Assembly: GCA_003552745.1 (NCBI GenBank)
Contig: PUOG01000351.1
Span: forward strand, 1-5,402
DNA length: 5,402 nucleotides
Direction: 5' to 3'
Source: Spirochaetaceae bacterium
GTDB lineage: Bacteria; Spirochaetota; Spirochaetia; DSM-27196; SKKC01
Part shown: in pieces, positions 1-5,402 of the stretch
How positions within the stretch are numbered: position 1 is the stretch's first letter
Layout of the letters: the number at the start of each line of letters is the position of its first letter
Translations under genes and position numbers: made by a program
The notes under the pieces: model-generated
Databases searched by the model: none
What the model was told of the DNA's origin: nothing
Seen by the model: the letters and a program-made list of their open reading frames with translations, nothing else

Positions 1-1
1 C

Positions 2-418
2 CGCGACGGCAGCATACAACCGGACGAGCTCACCGGGGCGACCTTCACGGTAACCAACCTCGGCGCATCGGGGGTGCGAAGCTTCACCCCGGTGCTCAAT
101 CCACCCCAGGTCGCGATCCTCGGGGTCTGCGGGATTCGCCCGGAGCCGGTGTTCGTCGAGAGCGGCGGCGGAGCGGCGGCGGCCGCCGGTGGTTCACGAG
201 GCGCGGCGCCCGCTGCCGGCCGAGAGGGCTCGAGCGGCGCGACGGCGCACGCTGGAGCGAACGCCACAAGCGGCCCAGCCCCCGCGGTCGAGCACATCCC
301 GGCGATCGGGCTGTCGCTGACCATCGACCATCGCGCGGTCGACGGCGCGCCGGCGGCGCGATTCCTGAAGGATCTGTGCGATGCGATCGCGGCCATCGAG
401 CTGACGCTGGCCATCTGA
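2..418 (+). CDS. 2-oxo acid dehydrogenase E2 (dihydrolipoamide acyltransferase), C-terminal part
   Basis: This is the last 138 residues of an E2 acyltransferase, which transfers the acyl group from the lipoyl arm to coenzyme A in pyruvate, branched-chain or acetoin dehydrogenase complexes. The 5' end lies outside the window, so the lipoyl and peripheral subunit-binding domains cannot be seen. Family hallmarks are present: a TFTVTNLGASGV strand-turn near residues 14-25, NPPQVAILGV at 33-42, and the active-site motif DHRAVDG at 109-115 with catalytic His110 and Asp114, followed by the usual ARFLKDL helix. Between PEPV (about 47-50) and the HIPAIGLSLTIDH segment lies an Ala/Gly/Ser-rich stretch of about 43 residues, where E2 proteins normally have a short turn. 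The reading frame is open through it and the catalytic motif is intact, so the enzyme is probably functional. The stop is 23 bases before the fused E1 gene, whose product is the expected partner. Acyl-group specificity cannot be assigned. Confidence 0.93.
   Translation, partial: RDGSIQPDELTGATFTVTNLGASGVRSFTPVLNPPQVAILGVCGIRPEPVFVESGGGAAAAAGGSRGAAPAAGREGSSGATAHAGANATSGPAPAVEHIPAIGLSLTIDHRAVDGAPAARFLKDLCDAIAAIELTLAI
161..289 (+). other. Ala/Gly-rich low-complexity insert within the E2 catalytic domain
   Basis: This in-frame stretch encodes about 43 residues composed mainly of Ala, Gly and Ser, with a few Pro, Arg and Thr. It begins in a GCG/GGC-type triplet-rich run (about 162-189). Typical E2 catalytic domains have only a short turn between the strand ending in the R-P-V-like motif and the strand leading into DHRxxDG. 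The composition resembles the flexible linkers that join E2 domains, but this one sits inside the acyltransferase fold. It could have arisen by triplet slippage. The placement is inferred from remembered family sequences, not from an alignment. Confidence 0.7.
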
Positions 419-426
419 CGAAACGA

Positions 427-433
427 TAAGGAG
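427..433 (+). promoter_or_regulatory. Shine-Dalgarno site of the fused E1 gene
   Basis: TAAGGAG lies 8 bases before the ATG at 442, a near-ideal ribosome binding site. It fixes the start of the fused E1 gene and shows that this gene is translated independently despite the short gap to the E2 stop. Confidence 0.85.
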
Positions 434-441
434 CTATAACC

Positions 442-2898
442 ATGCCGAAATCACTGGTAGTCGACCCGGAAGTCGTCCGCAAGGCGGGCACGGTTACATC
501 GGCGGAGATTCCGATCAACCGGTACGAAGCCGACATCAAGAACGAAAAGAAACGATGGGGTGCCGAAGGGCTCATTCGCGCCTGGCGCGATATGGCGATT
601 ATTCGCGAGTTCGAGTCGATGCTCAACGAGATCAAGCTCTCCGGCTCGTGGGAGGGAATCGAATACGACCACAAGGGGCCGGCACACCTGTCGATCGGCC
701 AGGAATCGGCCGCCGTCGGCATGTGCATGAGCCTCGAGCCGGACGACTTCATCTTCGGTTCGCACCGCAGCCACGGTGAGATCCTCGCGAAGTGCCTCGC
801 CGCCCTCGCCCGCCTCTCCGACGATGAGCTCGACCACATCATGAGCGAATACCACGACGGGGAAACACGCCGCGTGGTCGAGCTCGACTCACACGATTCG
901 GTGCGCGATCTCGCCGAAAGCTTCGTCCTCTACGGCACCCTCGCCGAAATCTTCGCCCGCCGCGCCGGCTTCAACCGCGGCCTCGGCGGCTCGATGCACG
1001 CCTTTTTCGCCCCGTTCGGCAGCATGCCGAACAACGCGATCGTCGGCGGCAGCGCCGATATCGCGGTCGGCTCGGCGCTCTACAAGCGAATCAACCGGAA
1101 ACCGGGTATCGTGGCAGCCAACATCGGCGACGCATCGCTCGGCTGCGGCCCGGTCTGGGAGGCGATGATGCTCGCGGCGATGGAGCAGTACCGCACCCTC
1201 TGGGACAACGATGTCGGCGGCGCCCCGCCCGTCCTCTTCAACTTTATGAACAACTTCTACGGCATGGGCGGACAGACCGCCGGTGAGACGATGGGCCAGG
1301 GTGTCCTTGCCCGCGTCGGCGCCGGGGTCAACGAGCAGAGCATGCACGCCGAGCGCGTCGACGGCTATAACCCGCTTGCCGTCGCCGACGCGGTCGCGCG
1401 GAAGAAGGAGATTCTCCTCGCCGGAGACGGCCCCGCGCTGCTTGATACCATCACCTATAGAATTTCAGGCCACTCTCCGTCCGACGCCTCGAGCTACCGC
1501 ACCAGAGAAGAGATCGAAAAGTGGGAGCAGCACGACTGCCTCGCCGGCTACCGCGAATACCTCGTAGAGAACAAGATTGCCAAGGCGGCCGATCTCGACG
1601 CGCAGCAGGAGGGGATTCGCGAGCGACTCAAGCGCGTGGTCACTCGCGCGATTTCGCCCGACGACTCCCCGCGGCCGACCGGAGCTTTTATCGAATCGGT
1701 GATGTACTCGAACGCGCCGAGCGATCGCCTGGAAGAGCGCGAGCCGGAGCTGCTCGGCTCCCTCGAGGAGAACCCGCGCGTGCAGCAGATCGCCCGCCGC
1801 TCGCGCAGCGCCTTCGACGAGTCGGGCAAACCGCTTTCGAAGATGAAGGTGATGCAGCTTCGCGATGCGCTCTTCGAGGCGATGATCCACCGCTTCTCCG
1901 TGGACCCGACGATGGCCGCCTGGGGCGAGGAGAATCGCGACTGGGGCGGCGCCTTCGCCGTCTACCGCGGGCTCACCGAAGCGCTGCCGTACCATCGCCT
2001 CTTCAACAGCTCCATTTCCGAAGGGGCGATCGTCGGCTCCGGCGTCGGCTACGCGCTCTCCGGAGGTCGGGCGGTCGTCGAGCTGATGTACTGCGACTTC
2101 ATGGGGCGCGCCGGCGACGAGATCTTCAACCAGGCGGCGAAGTGGCAGTCGATGAGCGCCGGAGTGCTCAGGATGCCGCTGGTCGTTCGGGTATCGGTGG
2201 GTAGCAAGTATGGGGCGCAGCACTCGCAGGACTGGACATCGCTTGTCGCCCATATTCCGGGACTGAAGGTGATGTTCCCGGCGACACCGTACGACGCGAA
2301 GGGGATGCTCAACCTCGCGCTGCGCGGAAGCGACCCGGTCATCTTTTTCGAGAGCCAGCGCATATACGACGTCGGCGAAATGTTCGAACCCGGCGGCGTG
2401 CCGGAGGGCTACTACGAAGTGCCGGAAGGCGAGCCGTCGATCAAGCGCGAAGGAACGGATGTAACGATTCTGACAATCGGTGCGACGCTCTACCGAGCGA
2501 TCGAGGCCGCCGAGGAGCTCGAGTCGAAGTACGACATGTCGGCGGAGGTGATCGATGCCCGCTTCATCGCCCCGCTGAACTACGATACGATCGTGGAGTC
2601 GGTGGCGAAGACCGGACGACTCGTACTCGCCTCCGATGCGTGCGAGCGGGCGAGCTACCTGCACACGATCGCCTCGACGGTGAGCGAGCTCGCCTTCGAC
2701 GAGCTCGACGGGCCGCCTGCGATCGTCGGCTCGCGCAACTGGATTACTCCGTCGGTGGAGATGGAAGATGAGTTCTTCCCGCAGAAGGAGTGGATCATCG
2801 ATACGATTCACGAACGGATCGTCCCGCTGCCCGGGCACACGCCGTCGACCGAGGCGAGTGCGGACGAGCTCGCCCGGCGGACGCGGGCGGGGGTATAG
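442..2898 (+). CDS. Fused alpha/beta E1 of a thiamine-diphosphate 2-oxo acid (acetoin-type) dehydrogenase
   Basis: This 818-residue protein joins the two E1 subunits that are usually separate, and would decarboxylate or cleave a 2-oxo acid or alpha-hydroxyketone and acylate the lipoyl arm of E2. The alpha half (about 45-400) carries HLSIGQE (82-88), GSHRSHGE (106-113), GLGGSMHAF (180-188), a thiamine-diphosphate/metal motif starting at Gly229-Asp230 and ending at Asn270-Asn271, and the RISGHSPSD loop (340-348). A charged linker (about 400-465) leads to the beta half: GEENRDWGG (495-503), the thiamine-contacting Glu527 in SISEGAIVG, GAQHSQDW with His594, HIPGLKVMFPATPYDAKG (604-621), then a transketolase C-terminal domain (about 670-795). 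All key residues are present. The first 45 residues are an extension before the usual E1-alpha start. The ATG at 442 is chosen for its strong TAAGGAG site. The gene is flanked by E2 upstream and a polyol/ketose-type dehydrogenase 9 bases downstream. I recognise the fused family ('dehydrogenase E1 component'), but its substrate is not settled. Confidence 0.95.
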   Translation: MPKSLVVDPEVVRKAGTVTSAEIPINRYEADIKNEKKRWGAEGLIRAWRDMAIIREFESMLNEIKLSGSWEGIEYDHKGPAHLSIGQESAAVGMCMSLEPDDFIFGSHRSHGEILAKCLAALARLSDDELDHIMSEYHDGETRRVVELDSHDSVRDLAESFVLYGTLAEIFARRAGFNRGLGGSMHAFFAPFGSMPNNAIVGGSADIAVGSALYKRINRKPGIVAANIGDASLGCGPVWEAMMLAAMEQYRTLWDNDVGGAPPVLFNFMNNFYGMGGQTAGETMGQGVLARVGAGVNEQSMHAERVDGYNPLAVADAVARKKEILLAGDGPALLDTITYRISGHSPSDASSYRTREEIEKWEQHDCLAGYREYLVENKIAKAADLDAQQEGIRERLKRVVTRAISPDDSPRPTGAFIESVMYSNAPSDRLEEREPELLGSLEENPRVQQIARRSRSAFDESGKPLSKMKVMQLRDALFEAMIHRFSVDPTMAAWGEENRDWGGAFAVYRGLTEALPYHRLFNSSISEGAIVGSGVGYALSGGRAVVELMYCDFMGRAGDEIFNQAAKWQSMSAGVLRMPLVVRVSVGSKYGAQHSQDWTSLVAHIPGLKVMFPATPYDAKGMLNLALRGSDPVIFFESQRIYDVGEMFEPGGVPEGYYEVPEGEPSIKREGTDVTILTIGATLYRAIEAAEELESKYDMSAEVIDARFIAPLNYDTIVESVAKTGRLVLASDACERASYLHTIASTVSELAFDELDGPPAIVGSRNWITPSVEMEDEFFPQKEWIIDTIHERIVPLPGHTPSTEASADELARRTRAGV

Positions 2899-2901
2899 GA
2901 G
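2897..2901 (+). promoter_or_regulatory. Shine-Dalgarno site of the zinc dehydrogenase gene
   Basis: AGGAG overlaps the TAG stop of the E1 gene and lies 6 bases before the ATG at 2908. The overlap of stop codon and ribosome binding site supports co-transcription and probable translational coupling of the two genes. Confidence 0.85.
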
Positions 2902-2907
2902 CAAAAG

Positions 2908-4170
2908 ATGAAAGCGAAAGCGGTACGAATGCACGCGGCACACGATCTGCGGCTCGACGAGTTCGAGCTACCGGAGATCGCCGGTGACGAGGTCCTCGTC
3001 CGGGTGGTCAGCGACTCGATCTGTCATTCAACCTGGAAGGCGCTCGAGCAGGGAAACGCCCACAAACGGGTGCCGGAGAACATCGCCGAGCACCCGGTCA
3101 TCGTCGGGCACGAGATCTGCGGCGACATCGTCGAAGTCGGATCGAAGCTCGAGGGGCGGTACCCCGAGGGGGCACGCTTCACCGTGCAGCCGGCGATCGC
3201 CCATCCGGCGGTGAAGGACGGCTTCGGCGCTCCCGGCTACACCTTCGAGTACTTCGGCGGAGATACCACCTACGGAATCATCCCGCGCGAAGTCATGGAG
3301 CAGGAGTGCCTCATGCCGCTCGCCGACGACGTACCGTACTACGCCGGATCGCTCTGCGAGCCGTTCGCATGTGTCGCCGCCGCCTTTCGTGCCGCCCACC
3401 GCCGGGTCGACGAGACGCATCGCTACGAGTCGGGCGTGAAGGTCGGCGGAACGCTCGCGCTTCTCGGCGCCTGCGGCCCGATGGGCCTTGCTGCGATCGA
3501 GTACGCGCTGCACGGCGACTACGTTCCCGGTCGCATCCTGGTCACCGACCTCGACGACTCGAAGATCGACCACGCTCGCGCGGCGTACGCCGACGACGCG
3601 AAGCGCCTCGGCATCGACCTGCGTTTCGTGAATCCGAAAGAGGGCGACGAGGTCGTCGGCAACGTATTCGGATGGGACAGCTGTGATGATGTTATCGTCA
3701 TGGTGCCGTTCTCACCGGTATTCGAGCAGGGGCTTCGGTTGCTCGCCCCCGGCGGCTGCCTGAACGCCTTCGCGGGACCGAGCGACAAGTCGGCGAGCAC
3801 CACGGTGAACGTCTACGACCTGCATTACAGCGAATACAACCTCTTCGGCAGCAGCGCGAGCAACGCCGCCGATCTGCGCCATACCATCGATCTGATCACC
3901 AAGGGCCGCATCGACCCGGCGCCGATGATCACACACGTCGGCGGCCTCGATGCCGCGGCCGACGCGACCGAACGGCAGACCGAGATCGGGGGCGGGAAGA
4001 AGCTCATCTATACGCACCTGGAGATGGAGCTCACCGCGCTGCGCGACATGCCGAAGGCGGCCGGAAAGGGCGGTGTCTACGCCGCGCTCGCGCCGGTGCT
4101 CGAGAAGAACGGCTTCATCTGGAGCCCGGAAGCCGAGCGCGTGGTGCTCTCGCATGTCGACGCACGATGA
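2908..4170 (+). CDS. Medium-chain zinc-dependent dehydrogenase, L-sorbose-1-phosphate reductase-like
   Basis: This 420-residue protein belongs to the medium-chain dehydrogenase/reductase superfamily, which interconverts alcohols and ketones or aldehydes with NAD(P). The GroES-like N-terminal domain has the likely catalytic zinc ligands Cys39 (DSICHST), the GHE pair His68-Glu69 (IVGHEICGDIVEVG) and Glu151 (SLCEPFACV). The cysteine-rich lobe that binds structural zinc is absent, as no Cys occurs between residues 72 and 133. The Rossmann domain has LLGACGPMGLAA (185-196) and ends its second strand at TDLDD (213-217); acidic residues there favour NAD over NADP. The protein is longer than typical relatives (about 350 residues), with about 50 extra C-terminal residues after KKLIYTH. 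Overall layout, including DSIC.ST, HKRVP and the GGKKLIYTH ending, matches what I remember of SorE-type L-sorbose-1-phosphate reductases. The true substrate may be another polyol, ketose phosphate or diol. Its position right after the E1 gene suggests it feeds or drains the same pathway. Confidence 0.9.
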   Translation: MKAKAVRMHAAHDLRLDEFELPEIAGDEVLVRVVSDSICHSTWKALEQGNAHKRVPENIAEHPVIVGHEICGDIVEVGSKLEGRYPEGARFTVQPAIAHPAVKDGFGAPGYTFEYFGGDTTYGIIPREVMEQECLMPLADDVPYYAGSLCEPFACVAAAFRAAHRRVDETHRYESGVKVGGTLALLGACGPMGLAAIEYALHGDYVPGRILVTDLDDSKIDHARAAYADDAKRLGIDLRFVNPKEGDEVVGNVFGWDSCDDVIVMVPFSPVFEQGLRLLAPGGCLNAFAGPSDKSASTTVNVYDLHYSEYNLFGSSASNAADLRHTIDLITKGRIDPAPMITHVGGLDAAADATERQTEIGGGKKLIYTHLEMELTALRDMPKAAGKGGVYAALAPVLEKNGFIWSPEAERVVLSHVDAR

Positions 4171-4894
4171 CGGCTACTTCGACGAACACGTCGCCGCCGG
4201 GTACGACGATCCCAATGCGCCGGAGAACGACCCGGCGCTGATCGAGAGCACGACCGCGCTGCTCGCCGAGCATGCACGCGCTGGCAGTGCCCTCGAGTTC
4301 GCTATCGGTACCGGGCGGGTAGCGCTTCCGCTGATCGACCGCGGCGTTGAGGTGCACGGCATCGAGCTCTCCCGCGCGATGGTCGCGCAGCTTCGCGCCA
4401 AACCGGGCGGCGCGGAGGTTCCGGTAACAATCGGCGATATGGCCTCAACCCGCCTCGCCGAGCGCTTCTCCCTCGTTTATCTCGTGTTCAACACGATCAT
4501 GAACCTCACCACCCAGGCGGCGCAGGTCGCCGCATTCGCCAATGCAGCGGCTCACTTGGAGCAGGGCGGGCGCTTTCTCGTAGAGACGATGCTGCCGCAG
4601 CTGCAGCGCCTTCCGGCCGGGGAAACGCTGGTGCCGTTTCACGTCAGCGAGACGAAAGTCGGCTTCGATGAGTATGACCTGGTGAACCAGGGCCTGGTTT
4701 CGCACCACATTTTTCTCGACGGCGATGCACCGCGCCGGTTTTCGCTGCCGTTCCGGTACGTCTTTCCCGCCGAGCTCGACCTGATGGCGCAGCTTGCCGG
4801 TATGCGGCTCGTCGAACGCCTCGGCGACTGGGACCGCTCGCCGTTCACCGCCGAAAGCGAGAAGCACATCTCGGTGTGGGAGAAGCCGGCGTAG
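4154..4894 (+). CDS. Class I SAM-dependent methyltransferase
   Basis: This 246-residue soluble protein has the class I methyltransferase Rossmann fold. Motif I is LEFAIGTGR (47-55, with Glu48, Gly52 and Gly54); the first glycine of the usual motif is Ala50. Motif II is VHGIELS, where Glu71 should bind the ribose of S-adenosylmethionine. GDM (94-96) contacts the adenine region, and LVYLVFNTIMNL (108-119) is the post-motif strand and loop. The YDDP start and the RYVFPAELDLMAQLAGMRL and SVWEKP endings match a family I remember mainly from Actinobacteria and Chloroflexi. The methyl acceptor is unknown. The ATG at 4154 is the only sensible start in this frame: it lies 17 bases inside the dehydrogenase gene, has no obvious ribosome binding site, and is followed by the expected N-terminal sequence. 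Translation is therefore probably coupled to the upstream gene. No functional link to the dehydrogenase complex is evident. Confidence 0.9.
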   Translation: MSTHDDGYFDEHVAAGYDDPNAPENDPALIESTTALLAEHARAGSALEFAIGTGRVALPLIDRGVEVHGIELSRAMVAQLRAKPGGAEVPVTIGDMASTRLAERFSLVYLVFNTIMNLTTQAAQVAAFANAAAHLEQGGRFLVETMLPQLQRLPAGETLVPFHVSETKVGFDEYDLVNQGLVSHHIFLDGDAPRRFSLPFRYVFPAELDLMAQLAGMRLVERLGDWDRSPFTAESEKHISVWEKPA

Positions 4895-5400
4895 GTGATT
4901 ACGAGCGGGACGAGCGCGCTGATCGCGTTGCCGGCGACGAAGAGCGTTACCATTACCCACGGACCGGCGTCGACGAAATAGAGAACCGCCATCGCGACGG
5001 TCGCCGTTGTAAAGAGCACCACGATGCTCCGCCGGATTCGTCTGTCGCTTGTAAGGTAGCCGACGAACAGGCGCCCGGTGGCGATCCCGCCGATGAAGAC
5101 CAATAGCCCGACGTTGGCCGGAATCGGCCTGAAACCGCGCAGTTCGATGAGATACGTCGGAATGAGTCCCATGCTCGCGATCTCCATTCCCGCCGCGCAC
5201 GCGATCGCCGCCTGCACCATGCTTCGGCGCTATTCGAGCTGCAACCACGTGAGATATTCGGTGAGCAGAACGCTACCGGCGAGGAGAATCCGCGGCTTAC
5301 TGTACACATCGGAGAGATATCCGACGACGAGCAGGGCGACAATCGTACCGAGGCTCTGAACGGTCTGGAGAATCCCGATCTGTTCCGGCCGAAGCCCGAT
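4895..5400 (-). pseudogene. Decayed major facilitator superfamily transporter, internal and 3' parts missing
   Basis: Read on the minus strand from the right edge, one frame encodes recognisable transporter segments; the 5' end lies beyond the window. The first piece (5400 down to about 5266) has RPEQIGILQTVQSLG, a helix, and GYLSDVYSKPRILLAG, the motif that links helices 2 and 3. The frame then hits an in-frame TAG at 5232-5230. It reopens in the same frame with MVQAAIACAAGMEIASMGL (helix 7-like), then a helix ending in GRLFVGYLTSDRRIRRS (the helix 8-9 loop motif), and two more helices like 9 and 10. Helices 3-6, about 110-130 residues, appear to be missing. Transporter-like sequence ends around VPLVITYAG, where the opposite-strand methyltransferase gene ends; helices 11-12 are absent. 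No ribosome binding site precedes the ATG at 5220-5218, so a working short product is unlikely. Substrate cannot be assigned. Helix numbering is inferred from loop motifs, not from an alignment. Confidence 0.82.
5230..5232 (-). other. In-frame TAG stop interrupting the transporter remnant
   Basis: In the transporter frame the codons run CTC GAA TAG CGC CGA AGC ATG, so translation ends after LTWLQLE and the same frame continues with RRSMVQAAIA. The residues on both sides look like the basic loop before helix 7, so the stop probably arose by a point change after or alongside the internal deletion. A sequencing error is possible for the stop, but it would not explain the missing helices. Confidence 0.75.
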
Positions 5401-5402
5401 CG

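Noticed and set aside
162..189. GCG/GGC triplet run as a possible regulatory or structural DNA repeat
   Set aside because: It is short, imperfect and in frame within the E2 coding region, so it is better explained as coding for Ala/Gly residues of the insert.
1465..2943. A 492-codon open frame on the minus strand opposite the beta half of E1
   Set aside because: It is the antisense shadow of a clearly real gene in GC-rich DNA. Its translation is Arg/His-rich with no recognisable motif, and all E1 catalytic motifs are on the plus strand.
3950..4153. Upstream extension of the methyltransferase open frame inside the dehydrogenase gene
   Set aside because: The extension translates to Arg/Ser/Pro-rich sequence unlike any methyltransferase N-terminus, while the dehydrogenase frame is well conserved there. 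The start at 4154 gives the normal length.
4639..4894. Continuation of the transporter frame antisense to the methyltransferase
   Set aside because: The frame stays open, but its translation becomes Ser/Arg-rich and non-hydrophobic after the YAGFSH segment, which is simply the antisense of the methyltransferase C-terminus.
4890..4960. Possible terminator between the convergent genes
   Set aside because: There are short GC-rich inverted stretches but no stable stem followed by a T run on either strand.
4445..5248. A 267-codon minus-strand open frame spanning the methyltransferase and the transporter remnant
   Set aside because: Its translation is Arg/His-rich and not membrane-like, and it crosses the boundary between two recognised genes in a different frame from the transporter segments.

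Overview
The window is GC-rich bacterial DNA carrying one compact plus-strand gene cluster and, at the right edge, a decaying minus-strand transporter gene. In order it holds the 3' end of a dihydrolipoamide acyltransferase (E2) gene; a complete gene for a single-chain E1 of a 2-oxo acid/acetoin-type dehydrogenase, with alpha and beta subunits fused; a medium-chain zinc dehydrogenase resembling L-sorbose-1-phosphate reductase; a class I SAM-dependent methyltransferase; and the remnant of a major facilitator transporter.

The first three genes look like one operon. The E2-E1 gap is 23 bases and the E1-dehydrogenase gap is 9 bases, and both downstream starts have strong Shine-Dalgarno sites (TAAGGAG and AGGAG). 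The methyltransferase start lies inside the end of the dehydrogenase gene (17-base overlap) with no visible ribosome binding site, so it may be translationally coupled. No promoter or terminator is convincing; the operon promoter probably lies upstream of the window. E3 (dihydrolipoamide dehydrogenase), lipoylation genes and the lipoyl domain of E2 are not in view.

A working model (inference) is that the dehydrogenase interconverts a polyol or diol and a ketone or ketose (possibly phosphorylated). The E1/E2 complex would then oxidatively cleave a 2-oxo acid or alpha-hydroxyketone to an acyl-CoA, as aco-type acetoin operons do with an adjacent butanediol dehydrogenase. The true substrate cannot be read from the sequence.

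The host is uncertain. The fused E1 plus sorbose-1-phosphate-reductase-like pairing recalls anaerobic or fermentative bacteria (spirochaetes, Clostridia), and the base composition would fit a GC-rich spirochaete. The methyltransferase instead resembles a family I associate with Actinobacteria and Chloroflexi, so it may have been acquired separately. These taxonomic remarks are from memory and are weak.

The most notable oddities are the broken transporter (in-frame stop, apparently missing helices 3-6, and loss of its 3' end exactly where the methyltransferase ends), an Ala/Gly-rich insert inside the E2 catalytic domain, and the unassigned substrate of the fused-E1 complex.
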